From Rhodospirillales bacterium (GTDB lineage: Bacteria; Pseudomonadota; Alphaproteobacteria; Acetobacterales; Acetobacteraceae): a stretch of 64,000 nt of DNA. Position 1 is the stretch's first letter. Every line of letters starts with the position of its first letter. The stretch is taken from NCBI GenBank assembly GCA_025352665.1, contig JANXSM010000080.1:62001-126000 (forward strand). Direction: 5' to 3'. Below are positions 17,380 to 24,697 of this stretch, piece by piece. The position numbers and the translations under genes are program-made. The notes under the pieces are model-generated. The model was not told where the DNA came from and ran no database searches. It saw nothing but the letters and a program-made list of their open reading frames with translations.

Positions 17380-17682
17380 ATGACCAAGAGAAACGAAACA
17401 AGTTGCATGACCGAATGCGACAGATCGCCGGTTGCTGCGGCCCTCGTGGCAGACCGGGTTATTGATATCACCGGGGATATTTGCCCGATGACCTTCGTGC
17501 GCACCCGGCTGGCACTGGACCGGCTTTCCCAAGGCGAGATCCTCATGGTGCGCCTCAAAGGCCTGGAACCGCTGCGCAACGTGCCGCGAACCGCCCAAGA
17601 GCAGGGCCACAGTGTGCTGCGCATCGACGCCGACGCGGACGGGGTCAACACGGTTTGGCTGCGGCGCGGACCGCGCGCCTAG
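17380..17682 (+). CDS. tusA: TusA-like sulfurtransferase
   Basis: This protein of 100 residues or less belongs to the SirA/TusA family. The defining Cys-Pro motif, DICPMTFVRTRLALDRL, places the sulfur-carrying Cys at residue 35. The remainder shows the small two-layer fold pattern (GEILMVRL, VPRTAQEQGHSVLRID). TusA proteins relay persulfide sulfur, for example toward tRNA thiolation or molybdenum cofactor. No partner (tusBCD/E) is nearby. ATG codons at 17380 and 17407 are both possible; the first ~25 residues are poorly conserved in the family. It is divergent from mucR. Confidence 0.85.
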   Translation: MTKRNETSCMTECDRSPVAAALVADRVIDITGDICPMTFVRTRLALDRLSQGEILMVRLKGLEPLRNVPRTAQEQGHSVLRIDADADGVNTVWLRRGPRA

Positions 17683-17689
17683 AGCAATA

Positions 17690-17888
17690 TCGCCTGAGGT
17701 TGAACCAACCGCGCGATAAAATTGATCGTCAAAACGAAAGGTTAGAGCCTGACCGCTTCGCCTACCAGAGCGTGATGACCGAAGGTGGAATCACCGAAAG
17801 GTCTGAATCACGCGATAAAACAAAGAGCTAGAGCGTAATGACGTCGCCTATCAGACGTCATTACACTCTAGAAGCGATCAGGCTCTGA
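17690..17888. repeat. Dispersed intergenic palindromic repeat, copy 2 (composite)
   Basis: This is the fullest copy. A first module (17690-17750) has AGAGC ends and a GCGCGATAAAA core. A second module (17767-17830) matches copies 1 and 3. A hairpin at about 17830-17870 has TAATGACGTC pairing with GACGTCATTA. An outer pair, GAGCCTGACCGCTTC near 17746 and its reverse complement near 17871-17885, encloses the second module with one mismatch. It fills the gap between the convergent tusA and rimI, where it may also end transcripts. Confidence 0.75.
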
Positions 17889-17908
17889 GCCGTAAAACCT
17901 TACGGTTT

Positions 17909-18385
17909 CTACATGATGCCTACGCCTGACCTGGGGGGTCCGAGTTGGCGCCGCAGCACGAGCGCGTCCTTTCCCGGACCATAATACCCGCGGCGCAGGC
18001 CGACCGGGCGATAGTCCCGCCCGCCGTAAAGCGCTCGGGCTGCGGCGTTGTCCGCCGCCACTTCCAGGAACATCGAACGCGCACCGGCGATTTCGGCACG
18101 GTTCTCGGCCGCGTGCAGTAGCACGCTGGCCAGGCCCTGCCGACGCAGGGCCGGTAACACCGCAAGCGTCAGGATCTCAGCCTCGTCGGCCGCCACGCGC
18201 GCCAGCAGACAACCGCCGGGCGGTGCGTCCGGATCAGGCCGGGCGAAAATACCGAAGCTGCCCGGCAGGCTGATCTGCTGCGCCATCGCGTCCACGTTCC
18301 AGCGCGCCTCGGGGGGGAAGGCTTCGGCGTGAATGGCTGCGAGCACCGCTACGTGCAGCGCGGATGCCATCAGCACCACGCTCAC
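17909..18385 (-). CDS. rimI: Ribosomal-protein-alanine N-acetyltransferase
   Basis: This 158-residue GNAT enzyme starts with a GTG overlapping the tsaB stop as GTGA. The acetyl-CoA loop reads LTLAVLPALRRQGLASVLL, followed by FLEVAADNAAARALYGGRDY, the conserved pattern of RimI. RimI acetylates the N-terminus of ribosomal protein S18. The tsaB-rimI pairing is a widely conserved arrangement and supports the name. N-terminal AEAFPPEARW is also family-typical. Confidence 0.88.
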   Translation of the reverse strand: MSVVLMASALHVAVLAAIHAEAFPPEARWNVDAMAQQISLPGSFGIFARPDPDAPPGGCLLARVAADEAEILTLAVLPALRRQGLASVLLHAAENRAEIAGARSMFLEVAADNAAARALYGGRDYRPVGLRRGYYGPGKDALVLRRQLGPPRSGVGIM

Positions 18386-19020
18386 CGCGGCGCGGCGCGC
18401 AGGCCGCCGGCGGGCAGCTTCGCCTCCGGTGGATCGACATAGAGCGGTTGCAGCGCAAGCGGCGCAAGCTCGCCCGCCAGGCGCCGCGCGGCGACGGCTG
18501 CCACATGTTCGGCCAGCGGTAGGCGCGCGTCGGTCAGCTGCACGTCGACATTGCCCGCCGCGAACCAGGCGGCGGCAGCAATAGCTGCGTCACCTGCGAC
18601 AGCGATAGGTCCGCCGGGCCGCGGCAGATCCGCCAGTCCCATTGGTCGGACAAGTCCGTCAACCACCAGGAACACCCGGCCGCGACGACTGTCGATCGCA
18701 ACCCACACCGCTCGCCCCGGCATGGGACCCAGTGACTTCACCAGCGCCTCCGCCACGGTGACAGCCACTACGGGCCGGCCGCCGGTGGCAAGGCCCTGCG
18801 CCAGCGAAATCGCCGTGCGCAGCCCGGTGAAGCTGCCTGGCCCGATGGTAACGGCGACCGCATCGAAGCCCTGCGTGCCGAGCACCTCCGCCACCAGGGA
18901 GGCCAGCACGGCCGAGTGGCCGCGCTCGACCGCCCGGCTCGCCCGCGCAATCACCCGCCCCGGCTCCACCAGCGCCACGGAACAGCGGGCCAGGGCAGAA
19001 TCAAGGGCGAGGATTCGCAT
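18382..19020 (-). CDS. tsaB: tRNA threonylcarbamoyladenosine biosynthesis protein TsaB
   Basis: This 212-residue protein has the ASKHA-type N-terminus MRILALDSALARCSVALVE and the family signature ITIGPGSFTGLRTAISLAQGLA (here VTIGPGSFTGLRTAIS). TsaB partners TsaD and TsaE in making the t6A37 modification of ANN-decoding tRNAs. It is shorter than the E. coli protein (231), mainly at the C-terminus. It overlaps rimI by four bases and probably shares its transcript. Confidence 0.92.
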   Translation of the reverse strand: MRILALDSALARCSVALVEPGRVIARASRAVERGHSAVLASLVAEVLGTQGFDAVAVTIGPGSFTGLRTAISLAQGLATGGRPVVAVTVAEALVKSLGPMPGRAVWVAIDSRRGRVFLVVDGLVRPMGLADLPRPGGPIAVAGDAAIAAAAWFAAGNVDVQLTDARLPLAEHVAAVAARRLAGELAPLALQPLYVDPPEAKLPAGGLRAAPR

Positions 19021-19095
19021 CAGATGCGGCTCAACGTGGGGCTGCGTGGCCGCGGTCCCTGATGACCCGACGATTGGGTCACCAGGGGCTGCGGT

Positions 19096-19677
19096 TCAGG
19101 CCAGCACGCAGGCTTCATCGAAGTCAAAGCGCGGCGAACGTGGGAGCAGGCCGGAGGCATCGCCATGGCCGAGATTGATCAGGAAGTTGGACTTCCAGCC
19201 CGATTCCGCGAAGAACGCTGCATCGACCTTGGATTTGTCGAAGCCACTCATGGCGCCGACGTCCACGCCATGCGCCCGCGCCGCCAGCATCAGATAGGCG
19301 CCCTGCAACGTGGAGTTGCGAAACGCCGTCTCCTCGGCCAGCGCCGGGCTGTTCACGAACCACGACTTGGCGTCCGCATGCGGGAACAGCTTGGGCAGTT
19401 GGTCGTAGAACTTCGGGTCGCTCGCCACGATCACCGTCACCGGGGCGGCCATGGTCTTGTCGAGATTGCCGGCCGACAGCGCCGGACGCAGCTTCTCCTT
19501 GCCCTCGGGCGTGCGGACGAACACGAAGCGGGCTGGCGAGCAGTTGGCCGAGGTCGGGCCCATTTTCAGCACGTCGAAGATCGCCGTCAGATCGGCATCG
19601 CTCACCGGCTGGTCGGTCCATTTGTTATGGGTGCGCGCCTCGGTGAACAATGCGGCGACGGCGGACGGGTCGATCAT
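19096..19677 (-). CDS. RutE-like nitroreductase (malonic semialdehyde reductase family)
   Basis: This flavin-dependent nitroreductase-fold protein has about 193-196 residues, the size of E. coli RutE. It carries [32 protein letters not shown] and [13 protein letters not shown], all typical of the RutE/HadB-like group, and a late [15 protein letters not shown] motif. RutE reduces malonic semialdehyde to 3-hydroxypropionate in pyrimidine breakdown, but no other rut genes are near, so the real substrate is open. The start at 19677 is preferred because CAGGAG lies upstream; an in-frame ATG at 19731 would have no such site. Confidence 0.85.
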   Translation of the reverse strand: MIDPSAVAALFTEARTHNKWTDQPVSDADLTAIFDVLKMGPTSANCSPARFVFVRTPEGKEKLRPALSAGNLDKTMAAPVTVIVASDPKFYDQLPKLFPHADAKSWFVNSPALAEETAFRNSTLQGAYLMLAARAHGVDVGAMSGFDKSKVDAAFFAESGWKSNFLINLGHGDASGLLPRSPRFDFDEACVLA

Positions 19678-19736
19678 GGGGCCTGCTCCTGATAATTCGA
19701 TATCGAACGGTCCGCTTTGTAGGCGAGCCAACAGGA

Positions 19737-20294
19737 TCAGGCAATAACCTGTTCGACGCTGATGACCTCAGGCACGTAGTGGCGCAGCATGTTCTCGATG
19801 CCGTGCTTGAGGGTGGCCGACGACGAGGGGCAGCCGCTGCAGGCGCCTTGCATGTGCAGCCGCACAACGCCGTCGCGGTAGCCGCGGAACACGATGTCGC
19901 CGCCGTCGCTGGCAACCGCTGGGCGCACGCGGGTGTCGAGCAGCTCCTTGATCTGGGCGACCACCTCGGCATCCTCCGGCAACACGTCCTCAAGGGCGGC
20001 CTCGCCGTCACCTTCGATCACCGGAAGACCGGCAACGAAATGCTCCATGATCACGCCGAGCACCTGCGGCTTGAGTGCCTGCCAGGACAGTTCGTCGTTC
20101 TTGGTGATCGTCACGAAGTCGGCGCCGAGGAACACCCGCGCCACGCCGGGCAGGGCGAACAGGCTGGTGGCCAGTGGGCTGCGCGCGGTGGTATCGGCCG
20201 AGGCGAAATCCGCGGTCGTGGCGCCCATCACATCGCGGCCCGGCAGGAATTTGAGCGTCGCTGGGTTGGGCGTGCCTTCGGTCTCGATGAACAT
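19737..20294 (-). CDS. nfuA: NifU-like iron-sulfur scaffold protein
   Basis: This 185-residue protein has an N-terminal Nfu_N domain ([19 protein letters not shown]) and a C-terminal NifU domain. The latter carries [13 protein letters not shown] and the cluster-binding CxxC in [18 protein letters not shown] near residue 150. It builds or delivers 4Fe-4S clusters to target enzymes. The ATG at 20294 has AAGGAACG upstream; the longer in-frame extension to 20645 is not family sequence. Two closely spaced palindromes lie just upstream of the ribosome-binding site and may control it. Confidence 0.93.
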   Translation of the reverse strand: MFIETEGTPNPATLKFLPGRDVMGATTADFASADTTARSPLATSLFALPGVARVFLGADFVTITKNDELSWQALKPQVLGVIMEHFVAGLPVIEGDGEAALEDVLPEDAEVVAQIKELLDTRVRPAVASDGGDIVFRGYRDGVVRLHMQGACSGCPSSSATLKHGIENMLRHYVPEVISVEQVIA

Positions 20295-20310
20295 GAAACG
20301 TTCCTTTGGG

Positions 20311-20358
20311 GCGGACCAGAACGGTCCTGTGGCCAATAAAGCGGACCGGGACGGTCCT
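20311..20358. promoter_or_regulatory. Two tandem 18-bp palindromes upstream of nfuA (candidate operators)
   Basis: GCGGACCRGRACGGTCCT occurs at 20311-20328 and again at 20341-20358, exactly 30 bp apart. Each contains GGACC and GGTCC arms separated by five bases. They end 17 bases before the nfuA start codon, on the promoter side, and lie over 130 bp from the divergent 5'-nucleotidase start. Symmetry, repetition and position fit a dimeric repressor site, such as a TetR-type operator; the protein that binds is not identified. Confidence 0.55.
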
Positions 20359-20490
20359 CTTGCTGCAAATTCGTGTAGCACAGACGCAAACGCAAGAGGG
20401 CGACCCGCATTACCGATGCGCGATATTGCTTTGGTATGAAACTTTTGCGCACCCCCTCGCCTTGGCCGCGAGGCGCGATAGGATGGCACC

Positions 20491-22068
20491 ATGAACCTGC
20501 ACCGTCGCCTGCTGCTCGCAAGCCTCGTCGCCCTCCCGATGGTCCGGCTGGCCCATGGGGCTGTGGCCCACCGGCTGACCGTGCTGCATATGAACGACTT
20601 CCATAGCCGCCATGAGCCGGTCGACAACCGCGCGCTGACCTGCAAGCCGGGCGCGCGGCCGGATTGCTTCGGCGGCGCCGCCCGCCTGGCAACAGCGCTG
20701 TTTGCCGAACGATCGGCTGCTGAGGCCGCTGGGCGAACCGTGCTGCTGCTGGACGCTGGCGACCAGTTTCAGGGCAGCCTGTTCTACACGGCCTGGCACG
20801 GCGAGGTGGAGCTTGCCGTCATGCGCGTGCTCGGCACCGAGGCGATGGCGGTGGGCAACCATGAGTTCGACAACGGCCCCGAGACCTTGGCGCGCTTTGT
20901 ACGCGCGGCTCCCTTCCCGGTCCTGTCGGCCAATGTCGATGCCAGCGCCGAGCCTGCCTTGGCCGGCCTGCTGCGGCCCGCCACCGTGCTGCGCAAAGAC
21001 GGGCTCGACATCGGCATCGTCGGTCTGACCACGCAGGAGGCCGCGACCACCTCCTCCCCCGGCCCCAACATCCGCTTCAACGACCCGGCTCCGGTGCTGG
21101 CCGCCCAGGCGCAGGCGTTGCGCGCGCAGGGTGCGAAGCTGGTGATCGCCCTGTCGCATCTCGGCTGGGCGCAGGATCGTGGGCTGGCGGCGGCAACACC
21201 CGGGGTGGACGTGTTCGTCGGCGGCCACTCCCACACTCTGCTGTCGGACAGCGAGGCCGGTGCAAGCGGCCCGGCGCACGAGGTGATCGGTCGGGCCGTG
21301 GTGGTGCAGGCCGCCTGCTACGGCCGCTACTTCGGCAGGCTTGACCTAGACGTCGCCGACGACGGCCAGGTGCTCGCCTATGGCGGCGACACCCGCCATG
21401 TCGGTCTGGAGCTGGCCGAGCATCCGCAGGTCGCCGCCATCGCCGCCGGCTACACCGCCCAACTCGACACCGTGCGCCGCCGCGTGGTCGGCCACGCGCC
21501 GGCCGCGATCGACATCACCACCTGCCGGATCGCCGAATGCCCACTCGGCAGTTTCGTGGCTGACGCGATGCTGGCCAGCGTGCACGGTGCCGATGTCGCC
21601 GTGGTCAACGGCGGCGGCCTGCGCACCGGCCTGCCCGGCGGCGACATCACCATCGGCGACGTGCTGAGCGTGCTGCCCTTCGGCAACACGGTGGCGAAAC
21701 TGCGGATGACGGGCGCCGATCTGCGCGAGGCCATCGTGAACGGCCTGTCGCGCGCGGGCTTGGGCGGGTTTCCCCAGGTCGCCGGGCTACGCCTGACCTG
21801 GAAGCCGCTGGCAGCGCCCGCAGAGCGGCTCGGGCGCATCGAAATCCGCCAGACGGACGGCCGTATGGCACCCCTTGACCCCGCACGGATCTACACCGTG
21901 GTCACCAACAACTTCATGCGCACCGGCGGTGACGGCTACGTGGCCATGCGCGATCATGCCATCGACCCATACGACGCGGGGCCCGGTGTGGACGAGATCG
22001 TCAGCGCCGCCATTGCGGCGGGCGGTCCATTGGCGCCCCGGCTCGACGGTCGCATCGCGGTCGAATAA
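20491..22068 (+). CDS. Secreted 5'-nucleotidase / metallophosphoesterase (UshA family)
   Basis: This 525-residue protein has a signal peptide (MNLHRRLLLASLVALPMVRLAHG). The N-terminal calcineurin-like domain shows all metal motifs: HMNDFHSRHE, DAGDQFQGS, VGNHEFDNG, ALSHLGWAQD and GGHSHTLL. The C-terminal substrate domain includes VNGGGLRTGLPGGDITIGD and the late NNFMRTGGDGY. UshA-type enzymes dephosphorylate nucleotides or hydrolyse UDP-sugars in the periplasm for phosphate and nucleoside salvage. It is transcribed divergently from nfuA and followed by a convergent lipoprotein gene. Confidence 0.93.
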   Translation: MNLHRRLLLASLVALPMVRLAHGAVAHRLTVLHMNDFHSRHEPVDNRALTCKPGARPDCFGGAARLATALFAERSAAEAAGRTVLLLDAGDQFQGSLFYTAWHGEVELAVMRVLGTEAMAVGNHEFDNGPETLARFVRAAPFPVLSANVDASAEPALAGLLRPATVLRKDGLDIGIVGLTTQEAATTSSPGPNIRFNDPAPVLAAQAQALRAQGAKLVIALSHLGWAQDRGLAAATPGVDVFVGGHSHTLLSDSEAGASGPAHEVIGRAVVVQAACYGRYFGRLDLDVADDGQVLAYGGDTRHVGLELAEHPQVAAIAAGYTAQLDTVRRRVVGHAPAAIDITTCRIAECPLGSFVADAMLASVHGADVAVVNGGGLRTGLPGGDITIGDVLSVLPFGNTVAKLRMTGADLREAIVNGLSRAGLGGFPQVAGLRLTWKPLAAPAERLGRIEIRQTDGRMAPLDPARIYTVVTNNFMRTGGDGYVAMRDHAIDPYDAGPGVDEIVSAAIAAGGPLAPRLDGRIAVE

Positions 22069-22077
22069 CAGCCACGG

Positions 22078-22470
22078 CTACCAGAACCAGCCGCGCGTGC
22101 GGTAGGCCTCCTGCGCCGGCGTCAGCTTGGTCGGCCCATCCGCCACCGCGCGCACCGCGCCGGTGAGGGCCTGGGGGTTCGACCAGCAATCGACGTTGGC
22201 CAGGCTTCGGGTGCACAGCATCGGCGGCTCCGGCGGCGGATCTGGCTCGCGGCAGTAGCTTTTACCCTGCTCGACGCGCACCAGCGAGCAATCCTGATTG
22301 CGCAGGACAGAAACGAACACGTCCGGCACTGTGCGGCCGAGCGCCGGCAGCGTGGCCGCGCCGATGCCGATGGCGAGCGCGCCGGGCGTGGCGAGCTCCA
22401 CGCCACAGCCCCACAGGCACCCTGCTGCCGCCAGCACCACCACGACGCGCAATTGAACAAAGCGACACAT
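22078..22470 (-). CDS. Small putative lipoprotein
   Basis: This 130-residue protein has a hydrophobic N-terminus (VVVVLAAAGCLWGC) containing a likely lipobox, with cleavage before Cys18 or Cys22. A second hydrophobic stretch (ALAIGIGAATLPALG) follows. The mature part has four further cysteines and the segment CSLVRVEQGKSYCREPDPPPEPPMLC (described only in part here: CSLVRVEQGKSYC). Several similar small alphaproteobacterial lipoproteins of unknown role share this Cys pattern. I cannot assign a function. It is convergent with the 5'-nucleotidase gene (10 bp gap). Confidence 0.6.
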   Translation of the reverse strand: MCRFVQLRVVVVLAAAGCLWGCGVELATPGALAIGIGAATLPALGRTVPDVFVSVLRNQDCSLVRVEQGKSYCREPDPPPEPPMLCTRSLANVDCWSNPQALTGAVRAVADGPTKLTPAQEAYRTRGWFW

Positions 22471-22520
22471 GCGTCCCGTGTGGCAGGCAAAGGTAACCAT
22501 CCGGTTGACGCGCCACGGTC

Positions 22521-22582
22521 GGTGCCGCTGCACCGAGGCTTGCCGTTCCGGGGTGCCGCTGCGCCGAGGTTTGCCGTTCGGG
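22521..22582. repeat. Two-unit 31-bp tandem repeat
   Basis: The unit GGTGCCGCTGCRCCGAGG plus YTTGCCGTTCSG occurs twice head to tail at 22521-22551 and 22552-22582, with a few differences. GGGGTGC begins a possible third unit. It sits between the divergent lipoprotein and YfgM-like genes, in their shared promoter region. Confidence 0.6.
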
Positions 22583-22643
22583 GGTGCTGTCGCTATGGTC
22601 CGCCGCGTTATCGAGCCCGGATCGCCGGCTCTGCATGCGAAGG

Positions 22644-23300
22644 ATGGCCGTGCCCGACATTTTCGACGAGGTCCAGGAAGACCTGCGCGCCGAGCGCGCA
22701 CGCGGCCTGCTGAAACGCTTCGGCATGCTGCTGGTGGCAGCGGCGGTGCTGGTGGTGGCCGGCGTGGGCGCCTGGGAGGCATGGCAGCAGTATCGCGGCA
22801 AGATCGCGCTTCGCGAATCGACCGCCTTCCTCGACGCCCAACGGATCGCCGATGGCGCGCCCGCCGGACGTGCCGCAGCCCTGCCGGCCTTCGAACGGAT
22901 CGCAGCCGATTCCGGCCCGGGCTACCGTAACCTGGCCCGACTGCGCGCGGCCGCCATCAAGGCGGATACTGGAGACCTCGCCGGCGCCGGCGCACTGTGG
23001 AACGCGGTCAGCGCCGACAGTGCGGCTGACCCGCTGCTGCGCGATCTCGCCAACCTGCAGTGGTCGTTGCGTCAAATCGATGCCGGCGATCCCACCGAGG
23101 TGTCCGCCCGGCTGCAGCCGCTGACCACCGCGGGCACGCCGTGGCGCGCGCTGGCGCAGGAGGCGCAGGCCATGCTGGCGATCCGCCTGGGCAAGACCGA
23201 CACTGCGCGCGACACGCTGAAAAGCCTCGCCGCGGACGCCACTGCCCCTGACGGCGTGCGCGGCCGTGCTGGCGGCCTGCTGCAAAGGCTCGGCGGCTGA
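22644..23300 (+). CDS. YfgM-like TPR membrane protein
   Basis: This protein of about 218 residues has a cytoplasmic N-terminus (DIFDEVQEDLRAERAR) and one transmembrane helix at about residues 27-46. A periplasmic helical repeat region rich in Ala follows (AFLDAQRIADG, ALPAFERIAADSGPGYRNLARLR, LATLQ-like repeats). This is the YfgM/ancillary SecYEG translocon subunit pattern. Gene order yfgM-bamB-der is conserved from E. coli to alphaproteobacteria and supports it. Starts at 22635 (ATG) and 22650 (GTG, with GAAGG upstream) are alternatives. Confidence 0.82.
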   Translation: MAVPDIFDEVQEDLRAERARGLLKRFGMLLVAAAVLVVAGVGAWEAWQQYRGKIALRESTAFLDAQRIADGAPAGRAAALPAFERIAADSGPGYRNLARLRAAAIKADTGDLAGAGALWNAVSADSAADPLLRDLANLQWSLRQIDAGDPTEVSARLQPLTTAGTPWRALAQEAQAMLAIRLGKTDTARDTLKSLAADATAPDGVRGRAGGLLQRLGG

Positions 23301-23350
23301 CGATGATGCTGCGTATTCCGATGCCTCCGCGATCTGGAAATCCAAACCGA

Positions 23351-24697
23351 ATGGACGACACCCTCATGGGCAACCGCGGCCTCTCCCGCCGGCTGGCGCT
23401 GCTGCTGCCGCTGGCCGTCGGCGGCTGCTCGCTGTTCAACGGCGACTGGTTCGGCGCCACCAAAACGCCCCTGCCCGGCACCCGCGTCGCCGTGCTCACG
23501 GTCAATCGCGGCCTCGTCGTGGACAATCCGCGCAACGATCGCGTGGTCCTGCCACCGCCGGTCACCCGCGCCGACTGGCCGCAGGCCGGCGGCCTGCCGT
23601 CGCATGAGATGGGCCACGCAGCGGTCGCCGACCGTCTGGCGCAAGCCTGGAGCGTCGATATCGGCCGCGGCGGTGGGTATCGCCGCAAGATCACCGCCCA
23701 GCCCGTGGTCGCCAACGGCCGCATCTACACCATGGACGCGGATGCCGTGGTGGACGCGTTCGACGTCGCCACCGGCGCCCGCGCCTGGCGGTTCGACACC
23801 ACGCCCGAGAACGATCGCGGCACCAATGTCGGCGGCGGCCTCGCCTTCGACAACGGCGCCCTCTACGTCAGCACCGGCCGGGCCGAGGCGCTGTCGCTCG
23901 AGGCCGGCACCGGCAAGGTGAACTGGCGCCAGGACCTGGGCGCTGCCGCCCGCGCAGCACCTACGGTAGCCGAAGGCAAGCTGTTCATCCCGCTGCTTGG
24001 CGACAAGCTGGTCGCCCTCACGGCCGAGGACGGCAAGCGGGTCTGGACCTATCAGGCGACCCAGGCGCAGACTGCGGTGCTCGGCCTGCCCGCGCCGGCC
24101 TACGCCGACGGTCTGATCATCGCAGGCTTCGGCTCGGGTGATCTCGTCGCACTCCGCGCGGCCACCGGCGCCGTCGTGTGGGCCGACAGTCTGGCCTCCT
24201 CCCGCGGCCGCAACTCCGTCTCCGATCTCTCCGCCATCCACGGCATGCCGGTGATCCAGGATGGCCGCGTCTATGCCACCGGTCTCGGCGGCCTGATGCT
24301 CTCGCTCGACCTGCGCTCCGGCCGCCGCCTGTGGGAGCGAGATGTCGCCTCCGCCGACACGCCCTGCATCGCCGGCGACTGGCTCTACGTGCTCAGCGTC
24401 GACAACCAGCTGGCAGCGATCAGCCGGATCGACGGCTCGGTCGCCTGGGTGACGCAGCTGCAGAATTTCGAGAACATGGAAAAGCAACGCGACCCGATCC
24501 GCTGGCTGGGCCCGACCCTTGCCGCCGACCGCCTGATTGTCGCCTCCAGCTCCGCTGTGGCGCAGGCGGTCAGCCCCTACACCGGCGAAGTGCTCGGCGA
24601 GCAAAAGCTGTCCGGGCCGATCTCGGTCGCCCCTGTGGTTGCGGGAGGCACCGTGTTCGTCGTCACCGACGACGGTCGCCTACTGGCCCTCCGCTGA
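23351..24697 (+). CDS. bamB: BamB-like outer-membrane assembly lipoprotein (PQQ beta-propeller)
   Basis: This protein of about 448 residues has a lipoprotein signal (RLALLLPLAVGGC, lipid-linked Cys near residue 26). It then has a long beta-propeller of PQQ-like blades: AWRFDTTPENDRGTNVGGGL, GKVNWRQDLGAAARAAPTVA, GAVVWADSLASS and GSVAWVTQLQNF. BamB helps the BAM complex fold outer-membrane proteins. It lies between yfgM and der, as in many proteobacteria. ATGs at 23303, 23351 and 23366 are in frame; 23351 best suits the signal peptide length. Its stop overlaps the der reading frame. Confidence 0.88.
   Translation: MDDTLMGNRGLSRRLALLLPLAVGGCSLFNGDWFGATKTPLPGTRVAVLTVNRGLVVDNPRNDRVVLPPPVTRADWPQAGGLPSHEMGHAAVADRLAQAWSVDIGRGGGYRRKITAQPVVANGRIYTMDADAVVDAFDVATGARAWRFDTTPENDRGTNVGGGLAFDNGALYVSTGRAEALSLEAGTGKVNWRQDLGAAARAAPTVAEGKLFIPLLGDKLVALTAEDGKRVWTYQATQAQTAVLGLPAPAYADGLIIAGFGSGDLVALRAATGAVVWADSLASSRGRNSVSDLSAIHGMPVIQDGRVYATGLGGLMLSLDLRSGRRLWERDVASADTPCIAGDWLYVLSVDNQLAAISRIDGSVAWVTQLQNFENMEKQRDPIRWLGPTLAADRLIVASSSAVAQAVSPYTGEVLGEQKLSGPISVAPVVAGGTVFVVTDDGRLLALR

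Noticed and set aside
22521-22582. Considered as a CRISPR array
   Set aside because: The two units are directly adjacent with no spacers, and no cas genes exist in the window.
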